Part shown: positions 1-12,000 of the stretch, piece by piece
Layout: each line of letters begins with the position of its first letter
Position numbering within the stretch: position 1 is the stretch's first letter
Assembly (NCBI RefSeq): GCF_000350225.1
Contig: NW_005179004.1
Location: 62,001 to 126,000 of the forward strand
Length of the DNA: 64,000 nt
Direction: 5' to 3'
Source: Chondrus crispus
Taxonomy: Eukaryota; Rhodophyta; Florideophyceae; Gigartinales; Gigartinaceae
Translations under genes and position numbers: made by a program
Notes under the pieces: generated by a model
What the model saw: the letters and a program-made list of their open reading frames with translations, nothing else
What the model was told of the DNA's origin: nothing
Databases searched by the model: none

Positions 1-6
1 GATAGG

Positions 7-1790
7 ATGGACCCTCACCCGGAGGGCAGAGCCATCTATCTCCCAACCGTTCACGGTGCTACAGGGAGGACCACAGAAAATGTCCTCCCCATACTCGCCG
101 GTACGGGCGGCCCCCGCGGGACAGACAACCGCCTGGGGCTCCCCGAGACAGAGAATCGGGACCCGTACCGGTTGAGCAGAAGACGTGCACCCGGCACGCA
201 CAGGACCGAAGCGGAATACACCCGGTATTCCGACGCAGAAGACCCCCGTCACAGGACGGATGAAGACCGCGAGGAACGCCGCTGGCGATACCGCGATAAC
301 CGCGAGGCACGCCACGGGCGATACCGCGATGCCGGAGGGGGAGGATACCCCTCCGATGATGACCCATCCGGTTCGGAAGACTCTCGCAGGCGGAGCCACA
401 GGGCACGCCGCGATAGAAGCCGAGACCGGCACCGGCACGACCCGTCCGACTCGGAAGACTACCACACCGAGTCGGATGAGGGGCTTCGTCGCTCGAGCAG
501 ACGCCGCCGGGCTGCCCCGACGAGCGACGAGCGACGGCCCACGGTAATCAGGCCCCTCAATGACCTGTTTACCAAGGCCGTCAACTACAAGACCTACCGC
601 CTGGAACGGCGTAGCTCGCGCTACGACTCTACAGTAGCGCGGCACATTAACCGTTACCGGAAAAAACTGGACGTGCAGATGAGGTCCCACACGTTCAGCG
701 GTCAAGATCCGATTGCGGTATTGGGATTCCTCGCACGCCTCAAGATGGCGTGCGACCACAACGGGATTACCGAAGGAGCCGCCGTGTGGTGCTTCCAATT
801 CTACCTCACCGGTCAGGCTCACGCCCTACTCCAGTCCCGTCTCAATGGAAATACCATGGCGGTTGACGTGGAGCGGCGCGAGCTGCTCCGGACATACCCC
901 CAGGTGGTCAACTTTCTGTTGCGCACCTATGCTACCGACGAGGTAATTTCCGAAGCGGTTGGGGACGTGACCTCCTTCCGTCAGAGTTCAAACATGACGG
1001 AGGAGGTCTACAGTAACCACCTCTGGGACAAGGCCCTCCGATGCGGTACGGTGTTCTCCGACCGGCGGTTGAAGTCCCTATTCGTCGAGGGGTTACTTCC
1101 CGCCACGTGCGCGCAGGTCCGTAATTACCTCGCCACGCACCCGGATGTGGATTACCAATCCGTGGCTCGATACGCGCAAGCGATCGGGGAAACCAATCGG
1201 GCTTCCCGTCGACAAGGGATGTCAGCCATGGCTCACCGAGAGCCGTCCGGAGTGGCTAGAAGATTCGACCGCACCGCAAGGACGAGGCCCGTGCTGTCGG
1301 TTGAGTCGGCATCCGACATCCCGACGGCCGGGGGATTTGCTGAAGAAGCAATCCTGGCCGTGACGGACCAAACCGCCACGCCGACCTCGATGAGCTCGCC
1401 ACCGACGAGTTATTATCCGTCGCCGGCATCGTCGACGGCGAGCGCCCCAGTTCCACCCGGCAACCCTGGCGACGTGCGCACACGACCGTACCGGAGGCAA
1501 GGGCAGGATCCACGCGTCCGGTTCTCCGGCGGGAGATTTCCCGGACCGCCACCGTGCCGGTTCTGCCTGGACACCACGCACCGACAAGAGGGGTGCCCTG
1601 TGGTTGCCGATGCGAGCCTGCGGGCCAAGCTTCTGGAGGTACGAGAGGCCAACTACCAGAAGCTATGCATCCGGCAAGGCCTCCGCCCGGGATCCCCGTT
1701 CAACCGCCAGGGGCCGTCCGCTTGGCGAAACCAGCGCCAAACGGCCCCCGCGGGCGTCAACGTGGTCGAGGAACCGCACCCCGACCCGGC
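7..1790 (+). pseudogene. Gag of a Ty3/gypsy chromovirus (element L), pol lost
   Basis: The frame opens at an ATG at 7 and encodes an Arg/Asp/Ser-rich N-terminal region, then a capsid-like region (about 545-1160). This region resembles the Gag at 54993-57563: both have a TYRL/MYRL block, an ITEGAAV/LTEGVAV block and similar spacing. A CCHC zinc knuckle follows at about 1558-1600 (CRFC, then H, then C, spacing C-x2-C-x4-H-x4-C), as in retroelement nucleocapsid. Gag packages element RNA in cytoplasmic particles. Protease, reverse transcriptase, RNase H and integrase are all absent: the sequence runs almost directly into a chromodomain in another frame. The frame stays open to 2649, but only because it passes through tandem repeats, so the real Gag end is probably near 1740-1800. 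The 5' LTR would lie left of the window. The family assignment is firm; the exact end is not. Confidence 0.75.
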
Positions 1791-1990
1791 CCGCGGCGGG
1801 CGGAGAACCCGAACCCGCCGCGGAGTATGTGATCGACCATCTGGTCAGTCACCGGGAGAACCGCACAGGAACCCAGTACAAGGTCCGCTGGTATGGCTAC
1901 ACCCCAGCGGACGATACCTAGGAACCCGCGGAGGGACTTCCCCAGGCCTTCATAGACCGCTTCTGGCGCACGCGGGCAGCAGTACGCCAC
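1790..1990 (+). pseudogene. chromodomain remnant of element L
   Basis: The frame starting with GGEPEPAAEYVIDHLV continues with TGTQYKVRWYGYTPADDT, an in-frame TAG at about 1918, then EPAEGLPQAFIDRFW. The pattern (aliphatic/aromatic start, YKVRWxGY, then W-E-P) is that of the chromodomain at the integrase C-terminus of chromoviruses, which binds histone marks and guides integration. The TAG falls where the conserved Trp of xxTWEP is expected, consistent with TGG to TAG. Its frame differs from Gag upstream, and no pol lies between, so this is a deletion product. It is not functional as read. Confidence 0.7.
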
Positions 1991-2057
1991 CGCTAACACC
2001 GCACTGGGCAACCCAGCGCGGGGCGGGACGATCCCGCGGAGGATCTCGCCCGCGCGG

Positions 2058-2531
2058 CGGCCAATCGCCACAGACGCACGCGGAACCCCGCGCGCGTCAC
2101 CGCAAACCCTGCGCCGGAAGACCCGGCGCAGGAGGGAGCAAGGTCGCCACAGACGCACGCGGAACCCAGCGCGCGTCACCGCAAACCCCGCGCCGGAAGA
2201 CCCGGCGCAGGATGGGGCGAGGTCGCCACAGACGCACGCGGAACCCCGTGTGCGTCACCGTGAACCCCGCGCCGGAAGACCCGGCGCAGGGAGGCGGCCA
2301 ATCGCCACAACCGCACGCGGAACCCCGCGCGCGTCACCGCAAACCCCGCGCCGGAAGACGCGGCGCAGGAGGGGGCGAGGTCGCCACAAACACACGCGGA
2401 ACCCCGCGTGCGTCACCGCAAACCCCGCGCCGGAAGACCCGGCCCAGGAGGCGGCCAATCGCCACGGACGCACGCGGAACCCAGCGTGCGCCACCCCAAA
2501 CCCCGCACGGGAATACCCGGCGCGGATGGGG
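2058..2531 (+). repeat. 79-bp GC-rich tandem repeat, about 6 copies
   Basis: The word CGCACGCGGAACCC recurs at 2075, 2154, 2233, 2312, about 2391 and 2469, giving a unit of 79 bp (78 once). Each unit carries the hairpin GCGCCGGAAGACCCGGCGC, a 7-bp stem with a 5-nt loop, in some copies with one mismatch. Because 79 is not a multiple of three, consecutive copies are read in different frames, so the apparent Arg/Pro-rich protein continuing from Gag rotates through all three translations of one repeat. It is better seen as non-coding tail DNA of element L. A more diverged copy begins near 2580. Confidence 0.85.
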
Positions 2532-3069
2532 GGCCACTCCGCCGAGGGTCTCCTCCAGGCGGCCACCACCCGTTTACGGCGCACGCGGATCCCCCGCGTG
2601 CCACCGCCCGAGCCGTACCGGATGGACCGGCGCCGGGGGGGGGAGCTGACCCGCCGGCAAGACGACCTGACGCGGCGGTGGTCAAACGGCTTGGCGCCCC
2701 GGTGCATACCCGCCGCCGAGAGACGGAACCCAGCCGCGTAAATACTGTATTAGCACGACCTCGCCGGGGCTCCAGGGCACTGTGGACCACGAGTTGCGCG
2801 AGCGGCATACACCGCCCGGCACGTGTGGCCGCTGGACCACTGGCGGCGGTTCCAAATACGACCGATTTTGGGGACCGCCCAATCGGAGCTCGTCAAACCG
2901 CCGAGAAGTCACCCGCCGCAAGGAAAATGCAGGCAGAAATTACTAAGGAAAAGGCCGATTTCCTCGCAAGTCGCTGGTGGGGATGAGCTCCTCGTGCTGC
3001 GTAGGGACGGGAAACCACCTCCGCAGCACTACGCCGCACCAACCGCGAGGTCACCCATCGCGGGCCGCC

Positions 3070-3240
3070 GGGCGGTCCGGCCGCCGACACCGACGGGAAA
3101 ATTCGAGGAGGCCGGTACCGACCCCTTCTACGATGTCCGCTGGTAGGCTACAACCCAGCGGACTACATATGGGAACCGACCGAAGGCCTCCCGTAAACGG
3201 TAATCTACCGCTCATGGCGCGCACATACTACTGTGCGCCA
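3070..3240 (+). pseudogene. second, degenerate chromodomain copy in the tail of element L
   Basis: DNA at about 3105-3190 is visibly similar to 1850-1945: the stretch encoding FYDVRW, then (after a TAG and a frame change) GYNPADYIWEPTEGLP, matches YKVRWYGYTPAD..EPAEGLP. This copy keeps the W-E-P that the first copy lost but has other breaks. The tail of the element was therefore duplicated internally, or two related elements lie end to end. Confidence 0.6.
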
Positions 3241-3332
3241 CCGGCGATCCCGACCGGATAGACCCGGTGCGGATGGACTCGCTGCACCGTTGGAATGAAC
3301 CGGTTCACCGGTTTTTAATTAAGCCCTCGGAT

Positions 3333-3760
3333 GGGCTACGTTTTCCCCTCTCAAAGGGTGGGAAAAAATCGTAGCCCCCTCCCGTTAACGGCATTGCATT
3401 CCCCGGGTTCGCCCGCGTCCGGAGGTCCCAAGACGGAAAATCCGACTTTGCGAAGGCCCAAGCGGATTTGGAAACTGGAACTGTAAACCGCTGTTTCTGC
3501 TTGTTTTTTACAGTTTCCTTTCGTTTCCAAATCGGGGCCTCCGCGGAAAGTGACAATGGCAGGACTTACCGACCGGTTTTGGACGAACGGCAGAGCGTAC
3601 CGCCGCTGGGAGCTCCCCACTGACCACACGGACAGGCTGGCGGTCACACACCCCGCTGTCTCGCGGGTGAAAGGGCGCCGTTTTTGGAAAAACGGCCAGC
3701 CCTCCGGGGGGTGGGGGAAAATCGCTTCTTTGGCGCCGGTTTGATGATGCCCGGCGCCGG
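3333..3760 (+). repeat. structured block, copy 1 of a 551-bp tandem duplication
   Basis: This block holds an 8-bp stem (GGGCTACG 3333-3340 with CGTAGCCC 3370-3377), then a nested hairpin (ATTTGGAAAC 3466-3475 with its complement 3523-3532, and AACTGTAAA 3479-3487 with its complement 3507-3515), then a CCAGCCCTCCGGGGGG stretch and a GGCGCC hairpin at about 3731-3757. The same order recurs at 3884-4275. No protein is recognised. The block probably belongs to the untranslated 3' part of element L. Confidence 0.7.
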
Positions 3761-3883
3761 GGGAAGACGCCCCACCGCAACGGCGAGCCTATCCGGACGG
3801 TTGAAGGTACAGCGGGTCCGTCCGCTGTACCTGTAAACCCGAGTTCCCGATCGGTTCTTCAAGGGAACACTGTACGGGAAGAA

Positions 3884-4275
3884 GGGCTACGATTTCCCCT
3901 CTAGAAGGGCGAATAAAAATCGTAGCCCATATCCGAGAACGGTTCCAGACTCCTGAGGTCGTCGCCGACCTGGAAGTATTTGGAAACAGAAACGTGTTTA
4001 TGCCGTTTCTGACTGTTTTTTACAGTTTCTATTAGTTTCCAAATAGGAACCGTTCGGGAGAGGGACTACCGTGCGGTTTTTGCTCGTGTTTTGGACGACA
4101 GAGGTACCGCACGCCCGCGGAAAGGTCTGGGACGTACCGCTGCGGGGCTGGCGGGGGCCTACCCGTGGGGTTTTGGAGGAAATTGAAGGTGAATTCTTGG
4201 AAAAATGGCCAGCCCTCCGGGGGGGTCCTGGAAAAACGCTTCTTTGCGCCGGTTGTTCGATGACCCGGCGCAGGC
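3884..4275 (+). repeat. structured block, copy 2 of the 551-bp tandem duplication
   Basis: The stem GGGCTACG (3884-3891) with CGTAGCCC (3921-3928) is followed by an 11-bp stem (3977-3987 with 4035-4045), then TTTTGGACGA, GGCCAGCCCTCCGGGGGG and a GCGCCGG...CCGGCGC hairpin (about 4248-4274), as in copy 1. Arms are kept while loops differ, which points to selection on structure or to a fairly recent duplication. Confidence 0.7.
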
Positions 4276-4751
4276 TGAAGGCGCCCAATCCGAACGGTGG
4301 CGTACCGCGGATGAAACCGCGAACCGCTGGAGTGCTGAGCTCCTCCGCGCGGGTCGGGAAATGACCGCCGCTGCGGGTGTGCATGCGGGTGAGGACCCGA
4401 GGAAGGTACCTACTGTACGGCCGCGTCTCCGCGGCCGACGCATGGTCTCCGTTCGGGATAGGGAACCGTCACAGCTGGCAGGGATTTTAACCCGCCGCGA
4501 CGGGGACGTGTCGCGAAGTAAGGAAGGGGGTCTGTAGTACAACGGCGCGAAGGCAACGGCGCCACCGCTGCCGCCCCGGGATACAGTACGATGGGCTGTA
4601 AGCGCGAGAAGAACTGTAAGGAGTTATATTTACAGCACACGGCCGGTGCGGAGTACAGTAGTACCTCGCTGGTTACACGTGTAGGATCCGAACGGTAAGT
4701 AATTAGTAATTTGTAGTTAATGGCACAAATTAGCCAATTTAGCACAGTAGC

Positions 4752-5107
4752 TGGTATACAGTAAGTAACAGCTACTGTAGCGGGACAGGTGTCCTGGCGT
4801 CCCACTTAGGGGTTAAGACCGGGGGCACCTGCCCCGTTCCAGTAAACGGGGGCAGACTCGCCTCCCTTCCCTTTACGGCTTTTTGCTAACTCCGTCCGGT
4901 TTTACCTCTAAGTCTCAGGCTTCTAACCCGTGACCGGCCGTCCGGATCTAACACCACCGACCGGCTGCGCGTCACCGGCCACGTGAGCCTTCCCTCTTTT
5001 CGAGTCCTTCCGTACGGTTTGCGCTCGCGTGGGTTACCCAGCGGCGCGCGCTCCCTTACCTCTAACCCCCCTCGTTCCGAGTGGTCGGGACGAAGGTAGT
5101 TATACCA
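4752..5107 (+). repeat. candidate LTR (solo or 3') of element L
   Basis: The stretch begins TGGTATA (4752-4758) and ends TATACCA (5101-5107), a 7-bp terminal inverted repeat of TG...CA type. Its 356-bp size and position behind the gypsy remnant fit an LTR. There is no clear polypurine tract in front, no matching target duplication, and no second copy in the window. Confidence 0.3.
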
Positions 5108-6189
5108 CACTGCGTACGCCACGTCCACCAGAAGCGGATCACGGCCGCCGAGTGGCACCGGGCCGGCACCCACATCGGCACGGGAAACAAGGCCGGCATC
5201 ATGGGCTTGTGAGGCGTCAGCGACGTCCGCCTCGGCGACTCCCTGCACGCGTGCTGCCGGCCGCAGCGCCGCCTACGTGCACTACTGCAACCTCACCACC
5301 TTTGCGTTCGTGCCCACAAGGGACGAGGTGTACGTTTGCGCGGCAGACAGTGTCGTGCAATGGCTCGCGCTGGAGCTGGTCGCGATCGCCGCACAGCAGG
5401 AGAAGCGGAACGAGGGCGTCAGAGGCGGGGAGGAGGTGCTCAAAATGAACTCAGAGGGATGGCATGGGCAGCGCAATTCTAAGATGGCGTACAGCTTGGC
5501 GGGCGACGGAAACGGGTTGTACATCGGTGATGGTGCCGGCTAATTGTGGCCCGTGGACTCGCAGGAGGCCGGCAAAAAGGGGGTGTGCTGGCGGTTGCAT
5601 AGAGGCAAGGTGACGTGCGCGGGAGTCAACGTCGCGGGGGGAATCTGATGGCAACGGCGAACAATGACCGGCGGGTGTGTGGGAGGCGTGGCGGATTGAG
5701 TGAGGCTCCGAGCTGGGGTGATACTCTTCGTCACGGACTCCAAGTGCAAGTTCCTGAGCTTGAGACCAACGAATATATAAAATATTTATCGGGTACCGTG
5801 ATGGCGTGACAGTCACGGGGAGGGCTACAAGAGCACCAAGAGACCTCCCAGGGTCAAAATGCAAGCAGAAGACGCTAAGATACTTGCAGAACCCCTAAGG
5901 AGCTCCCATTACTTATTGTCTAGTGTCTTCAACGACTGCGGAATAGTTTTGTAACGTTTTAGTGGGCTTATAACATAACTAAAGAAAAGAACGATCTTTG
6001 CACTAGAAACCGATCTACTGGAAACCCCTGTTGTGTACAGGTGTATCCTCAACAAGAACCTGCACGTATACAGCACATTTGAATCATCATGATCACAAAC
6101 CATCCCGTCCTACAACCTGTGCATCCTATCGCGGCCCCTGGCAGAGCCCGTCGAGACCCACCTTCTCCTGCTCTCCACGCCGGCCCACC
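5108..6189. other. no recognised gene; unassigned GC-rich host-like DNA
   Basis: A short open stretch at 5277-5543 (starting MHYCNLTTFAFVPTRDEVYV) lacks a recognisable domain and has no obvious upstream exon. From about 5780 the DNA becomes AT-rich up to the P450 remnant. Nothing further can be supported. Confidence 0.4.
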
Positions 6190-6826
6190 ATGGCAGCGCT
6201 CCCCCTCCCGCCGTTTGCAACTTTACTCCCGGCGTTGTTTCTCTCCCCTCGTCTTGCTGCCTCGTCGCGTGCCCGTCCGAGCCCCTCGCGCGTGCTGGGC
6301 CCGCACCTGCTTTTCTTCCTGTGCTCGGGGCCGGTGGGCGACGCTTTCAGCGACCCATTGTGCGTGAGCGACGCGCTGCTGCAGCTGTCGGGCGCGCAGT
6401 GCCCGGTCTTCACGATGCGTCTCGGCGCGTCCCGCGTGCTGGTCAGGTCGCACCCAGGCGACATCGCGGACGTCGAGGACGCGCGCGTGTTTGCGCACGC
6501 GCCCAAGATGCTGCGCTCGGTCGCCACGTTTGTGTGGGGCGAGCTGTTCTCTATGCCGCGCGAGGCGCACGTGCGTCTGCGGCGCGCGCTGCGTATAGCG
6601 TTCAACCCGTGCATGCTGCGCGGGTTCCACAAGGCCATGGCCGCCGCCGTGGACGACCTGTGCGAGGGGCGGCGCGGCCGGCAGACATGCTGGAAACGCT
6701 GCTGGCGCTGAGGGACAGGACGGAGGAGGCGCTCGTGTCCATGGTGATGGAGTTGGCGCTCGCCGGCTCGCAAACGACCAGCCAGACGCTGGCGTGGTGC
6801 ATGTACGAGGTGGACCGATCAGGGGC
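6190..6826 (+). pseudogene. cytochrome P450 pseudogene, 5' part
   Basis: From the ATG at 6190 the translation has a hydrophobic N-terminus, then P450-like sequence: FTMRLGASRVLVRSHP (sheet-1 region), VFAHAPKML, and HVRLRRALRIAFNP (C-helix pattern). Around 6660-6690 the reading frame changes, and the next segment LALAGSQTTSQTLAW is an I-helix (AG-x-x-T motif) that should lie some 130 residues farther on, so helices D-H are deleted. At 6822-6826 (GGGGC) the gene is cut by an LTR retrotransposon and resumes at 12726. P450s are heme monooxygenases, usually ER-anchored. The internal deletion and frame change show this copy is dead. Family identification is good; subfamily unknown. Confidence 0.75.
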
Positions 6827-7308
6827 TGTTAAGATATCTGAATCATTTATGCGGAATCAAGAAAGATGAGGTAATACTGTAAGAGAGAGGTAGTTACTGT
6901 ACCTGCGGAATCAAGAAAGATGAGATAATACTGCAGGAGAGGAGGTAGTCACCATTGTAGCAAGAAACCAAGAAAGACGTGCAACTCCGGATTGCATCAG
7001 AACGGGACAGGTGACTACTGCATAATGTAAGGAGGACTCCCCTCACCATGAGCACAAACCTTACACTCAGACCCGTACTTAATAATAGAATTGTAGCTCC
7101 ACCAGAGAGGAGGCACAACAGACACTACAGAAAAAACGCAGATACAACCGACAGTAAAGATTTCAAACTGGAAGCTTAGCTTCCAGCGCCCTTCCAGACC
7201 GGAAGGACTTCCCGCTCGCAATTGACGCTGATCTGCCCTACCGGCGTGGAAGTGCAGGCTGTTAGTCTACCGCGAGCTCCCTTCCAGCATCCCTGCGATA
7301 CTGGATCA
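6827..7308 (+). repeat. 5' LTR of element C
   Basis: The LTR is 482 bp, starts TGTTAAGATATCTG and ends ATACTGGATCA, and is preceded by GGGGC. It differs from the 3' LTR by two substitutions (A for G near 6922; T for C near 7236). Inside, GCGGAATCAAGAAAGATGA occurs twice (about 6850 and 6905), a short direct repeat in U3. The sequence just after it (CTTCGAAGTATACCAG) does not match an initiator-tRNA primer site that I recognise. Confidence 0.95.
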
Positions 7309-7343
7309 CTTCGAAGTATACCAGTTCGTCGGCAAACTGGATT

Positions 7344-9016
7344 ATGGACAATTCAAGGAACAATGACCCTTTGGAACACATTCCTCCCCCGAACCCACTA
7401 CTGGCATCAATTAATCGTTTGGTCGGTCGCTCAGACGAGCAGCATGCTTTAATCGATGGCATGCGGCACTTGCGTGAATCAGAATTTTCATCAGTTGCCG
7501 AAGCAAAATGCAGCGCACTGGAACTTTTACCACTCCCAATTGTTTTGTCCAGCAGTGTCCTCAAGTCTCCAATCAATTTTCAAATCCTCCGCCAAGTACT
7601 GCGAAAAATTGGAATAACCGTTGAGCAAAAGCATGGACTCCTCGTTTCACAAGCAGTTTCTGAAGCGCTGTATCGCGATGAAGTCGGTATGATTCGCACT
7701 GCTCGTGAAGAAATCAAATGCTTCAAGAGCTGCAGGAGCGGTGAAGCACCAGCCATGTCAAATGTGAACCCAAGTTTAGTTGCAAGCGATAGAGTGGTTG
7801 GTAACAAATTTTCTGCTCACAACGAACAGATGGCTTCTTCCAGGAATGTCGATTCAACGTCACGACATTTTTCCGAAAACAGAAGGTTCAGCGGTATATT
7901 AGGAAATTCGCTAGTCTGCCAGAAACCCAAAAGGCGTATCTTACATATTGCGAACAGAAAACTTTCCCTCGTGCAGATCGTGTTAAATTGGTATCCTTAA
8001 TTTTAAAGGGACCGGCTCTCGGATTCTGGGAAGAGCACATACAGCCTGACCCACAAATCACTCAAGTGGCATCCGTGTTCAGCATGCTTGAAAAGCAATT
8101 CGATTCGCCAGCACATCAACGCCAAATTGAGGCAATGACTGTAAGTATGAACATAGAAGATATACGAAGGAAAGAGTCATGCTCGCGCGTAGCTGCTTTA
8201 GGTACACTCTATCATGAGGTCAGTCGTCTGAACCAACAGTTCCCGAAAGAAAAAAGAGGCGAAGTTTTCAAAATTAATACACTTATAAAGATTGTAGACC
8301 GATATGTGTGGTCTCGCTCAGCGGAGGAGGACTTCATGCAAGGGAAACTTAAGTACCAAGACTTATACACTAAGCTCTCAGCATCTCTGGTTATTTGGGA
8401 AAACGAAGTAAGGCGTGGAGGCAATGACCCTGAGTCATTTGACGATTTTCGAACGGCTCAGAGCTCAAGTTTTATTGGATATGGCGCGCAATACGCATAC
8501 TCGAAGCAAGGAGGCAGGAATATTCGCTTCGGGAGTATGCAGCCATTTCGTGCCCCCGTTCGTTCTCCCGTCATGAGAACCGCTCAATCGACAAGCGGAC
8601 CCGTTTTCGCGAAAAGTGATAGAGATCGAAAAAGGGACATGACCAAAGTACAGTGTTTTAAATGCAGGAGATTCGGACATTATAGAAGCGAATGCAGGGA
8701 ACTGAGTGGAGGAAACCTTGCTGAAGCCGCGAGGTCTAGGATGAGAGAAATTGGAGGAAGTCCCAACACAGCAGCTGCACAAGTACTGTATGAGCTTGTC
8801 GTTGATGAACAAGAATATTTCAGCCCCACCAACAGTGAAGAGAGCATTAGCGAGGACGACCCCAATCTTCTTGAAACACTTCTCCTGTCCAATCTCGAAC
8901 TTAAACAGGAGCCCCAAGTCAGCACAGAAAGCATAAGGGACGCAGCACTGGGAAATAATTTTGGGGGTGAGGACGAATTGGCTCAGGCGAATTTTCAGGT
9001 GCCAGACAGATCATAA
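7344..9016 (+). pseudogene. gag of element C, one frame break
   Basis: The first segment (7344-8000) starts MDNSRNNDPLEHIPPPNPL. The second (to 9016) is in the -1 frame and its homologous-looking sequence is already readable upstream of its first ATG at 7988, from about 7805 (for example SLPETQKAYLTYCEQKTF). The switch therefore lies at about 7805-7880, where a T5 run (7867-7872) is a likely indel or sequencing-error site. The second part has capsid-like helices and a CCHC knuckle, CFKCRRFGHYRSEC (about 8655-8695). The product would bind element RNA and form particles. The break looks like a mutation rather than a programmed shift because it sits in the middle of the capsid. Confidence 0.75.
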
Positions 9017-12000
9017 AACATGGCCTTCTGTCTGGCGTCAAACGGCCAAAGGAACCAGACAAGTTTCCAGTAATTGGAGATCCCGTAAAGGGCTGTCGAG
9101 TTTCTACACAGAATGTTTACGCCCTAATTCTCAGGAACACTACAGTACAGCAGTTTGAAGGCGCATGTCTAGATACTGGAGCATATCGTGCCGTTGTAGG
9201 TCTCTCTCAGCTGCTCCTTTATGAGAAGAAATATGGCGTCACCCTCAAACCTTGGCGAGAACCAGCAAACTTTATTTTCGGAGATCACGTATCGCCCTCT
9301 CTAGGAGTTGTATTCTTAATCATTACAACTCCCCATGGACCAGTACAAGTTAAAACGCACGTGGTTAAGCCAAATATCCCATTTTTGATTGGCCTGGATG
9401 TTCTAGATTATCTCGGATGGAACATATTAACTGTGCAAAACAAATTGCAGTCTGTCTACGACGGATGGCTCATGGACTGTGTAAGAAAAAACGCGCACAT
9501 ATATATCGAATGGGATAAAACCGAGTCCATACACTACTCAGCAGAGACTCTCCGGAAATTGCATCATCAATTCATGCACCCCTCCACCGGAAAATTACTC
9601 AATCTGCTTCGTCGGGCGTCTCATGAGAAGCTCTGTAAAAATACCAAAGCAATTTTGGAAGACATCCGCAAGGCATGTCATGTCTGTGAGACATACTCGT
9701 GTAAGCCTGTGACTTTCAAAGTGCGAATGCCAACCGAAATAATTTTTAACAGAGAAGTGAGACTGGACTTGATGTTCCTGAAAGGGAAACCAGTACTACA
9801 CGTCGTGGACAGAGATACAAAATTTTCTGCTGCTCGATTTTTACCGTCCCAGTCATCGGAAGCCATTTGGAACACTTTCTTGTATTGTTGGGTTACTGTT
9901 TACACAGGCTATCCTCTAAAAATGTTGACCGATCAGGGAACCGCGTTCTGTAAATCTGAACACTGGCAAAGGCAATGTGAAGAGGCAGAGATTACACTGC
10001 GTCACACAGGAGTGGAGTCACATAACTCCCTGGGGAGCGGCGAAACGTATCATGCTCTCCTTAGACGCATTTACCACAAGGTTTCTATGTCGAATCCGAA
10101 TTTCTCAGCACCACTATGTCTATCTCTGGCAGTGAAGGCAATTAATGATACAGCAGGCCCAAGTGGATTGGTCCCCTCACTTTTGCTTTTTGGGACATTA
10201 CCAAGGCTTCCTAGAGATCATTCTGACAAATCATCCCTTAAATCTCACCCAACCTACAAAGAAAAAATGAATGCTCTTGCCCTGGCTCGGAAAGAATTCG
10301 AAACAATCATCACAAAAAATCGCATCGACTTGGCTATCCGAAAGAAAATACCCCCCTCAGCAAAGCATAAATTTCACCCCGAAGAGATGGTTTATGTCTA
10401 CCGGGAACGAAAGCGGAAATGGGAAGGAACATTTAGAATATCTAAAGTGCATCACGACAAGTCTGTGATACTGGAAGTCTCGAAGCATTTGCACCAGCAG
10501 TTTAACATTTCCCAAATTAAGCATGCCATAACAGATACCAATACCGAATCCTCCCAACCTCACGCGAAATACAGGCAGCTTTCTCAAATTAATCCGGATC
10601 ACGAGCTGAGACGCAGTGCAAGGGTGAGAACAGAAACCGATAGATACGTTCCAACATTTTTAGTGAGAGACGCTGTTCGAGGAAGCGGCATTTTGTATAC
10701 AGAGGTCATCAGCCCACGCGATCCGAGAAGCGGAAAATTTGAAGAAGCAAAGTTGAAGGAACTCACGGGGCTCATCGAGAAAGGAACGTTTAAAATTGTT
10801 CTGCGAGAACAGGCAGGCGAAAGACCAAATATAATTCCTACTCGTTTTATCCTTGGCATCAAGCACGTAGATAACGGTACCGAGCTTCTAAAAGCCCGCT
10901 TCGTTCTTGGTGGCCACCGCGATCGCGAAAAGCCCTTCCTGGTTCACAACTCAACGGCACTACGCCATCACTCAGTTCGAATATTGGTTGCTCTTGCCGC
11001 AATGTTTGGGTTCAACCTATGGTCCTCGGATGTCAACCAAGCCTACCTACAAGCTGCAGAGAATTTACAACGCAAGATTTTTATAAAGCCGGACATTTTG
11101 CAGTTGTCCTCAAATGAGTTAGTACAAGTAATTAAGCCCTTGTATGGGCTAACAGAATCAGGAGACTACTGGGGAGAAACGAGCAAAGACCATCACACAC
11201 AAGATCTCAAAATGGAAGCCACCGATGGAGACCTTTCCCTATTTTTTAAGAGAATTGGAAATCGACTTGTTGGTCTATCGGGAAATTATGCTGATGATTT
11301 TCTCCGGGCCGGGAATGCCGAATTCAAAAAGCAGTCCACAGCTACCACCGCAAGACGTTTTGATACAAAAGAAATACAAACACCACCGCTGACCTTCACC
11401 GGCGTGGCACTATCAGAAGAAGGAGACAAACGCTGCTTATCTCAAAACAAATATATTTATCGTCTGAGGAGGCTATCAATGGACGATGGATTTGCTCAGT
11501 ACACATCCTTGAGAGCCAAACTTTTGTGGATGGTCCACTCACGTCCTGATATTGCTTGTGCGGTTTCCATGGCGACCCAGGTAACGGAAAGTCTTTTCTC
11601 TAAGGAATCTCGCATTTTAATTAACAAAATTGTAGCACACCTTCACAAAACGCCACACATTAAGCTCTCATACACCAAGCTTGACTTTAACTCACTCTTC
11701 ATTGTGACGTACACCGACTCCTCCTTTCAAAACAATCATGACTACAGTAGTCAGCTGGGTTTCATAATACTTTTAGCAGACAAGTTCAACCACTGCTGTA
11801 TTATACACTATTCCTCTCACAAGTCCAAGCGTGTTGCAAGATCGAGCATGGCAGCTGAAGCTCTGGCTTTCGCGGATGGATTTGACAATTCCTTCATTAT
11901 CAGGCATGACTTACAAAGAATCATGGGGAGACCATTAGCATTGCTCATGTTGACAGATTCGAAAATACTTTTCGATGTTCTCACGAGAAAGAAGTACACA

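Noticed and set aside
2255..2986. Several Arg/Pro-rich frames on both strands
   Set aside because: They are alternative readings of the 79-bp tandem repeat; no stop codons because of GC content.
7988..8000. Programmed frameshift inside gag of element C
   Set aside because: The -1 frame is already protein-like well upstream of this overlap and the capsid would be split; an indel near a T5 run is simpler.
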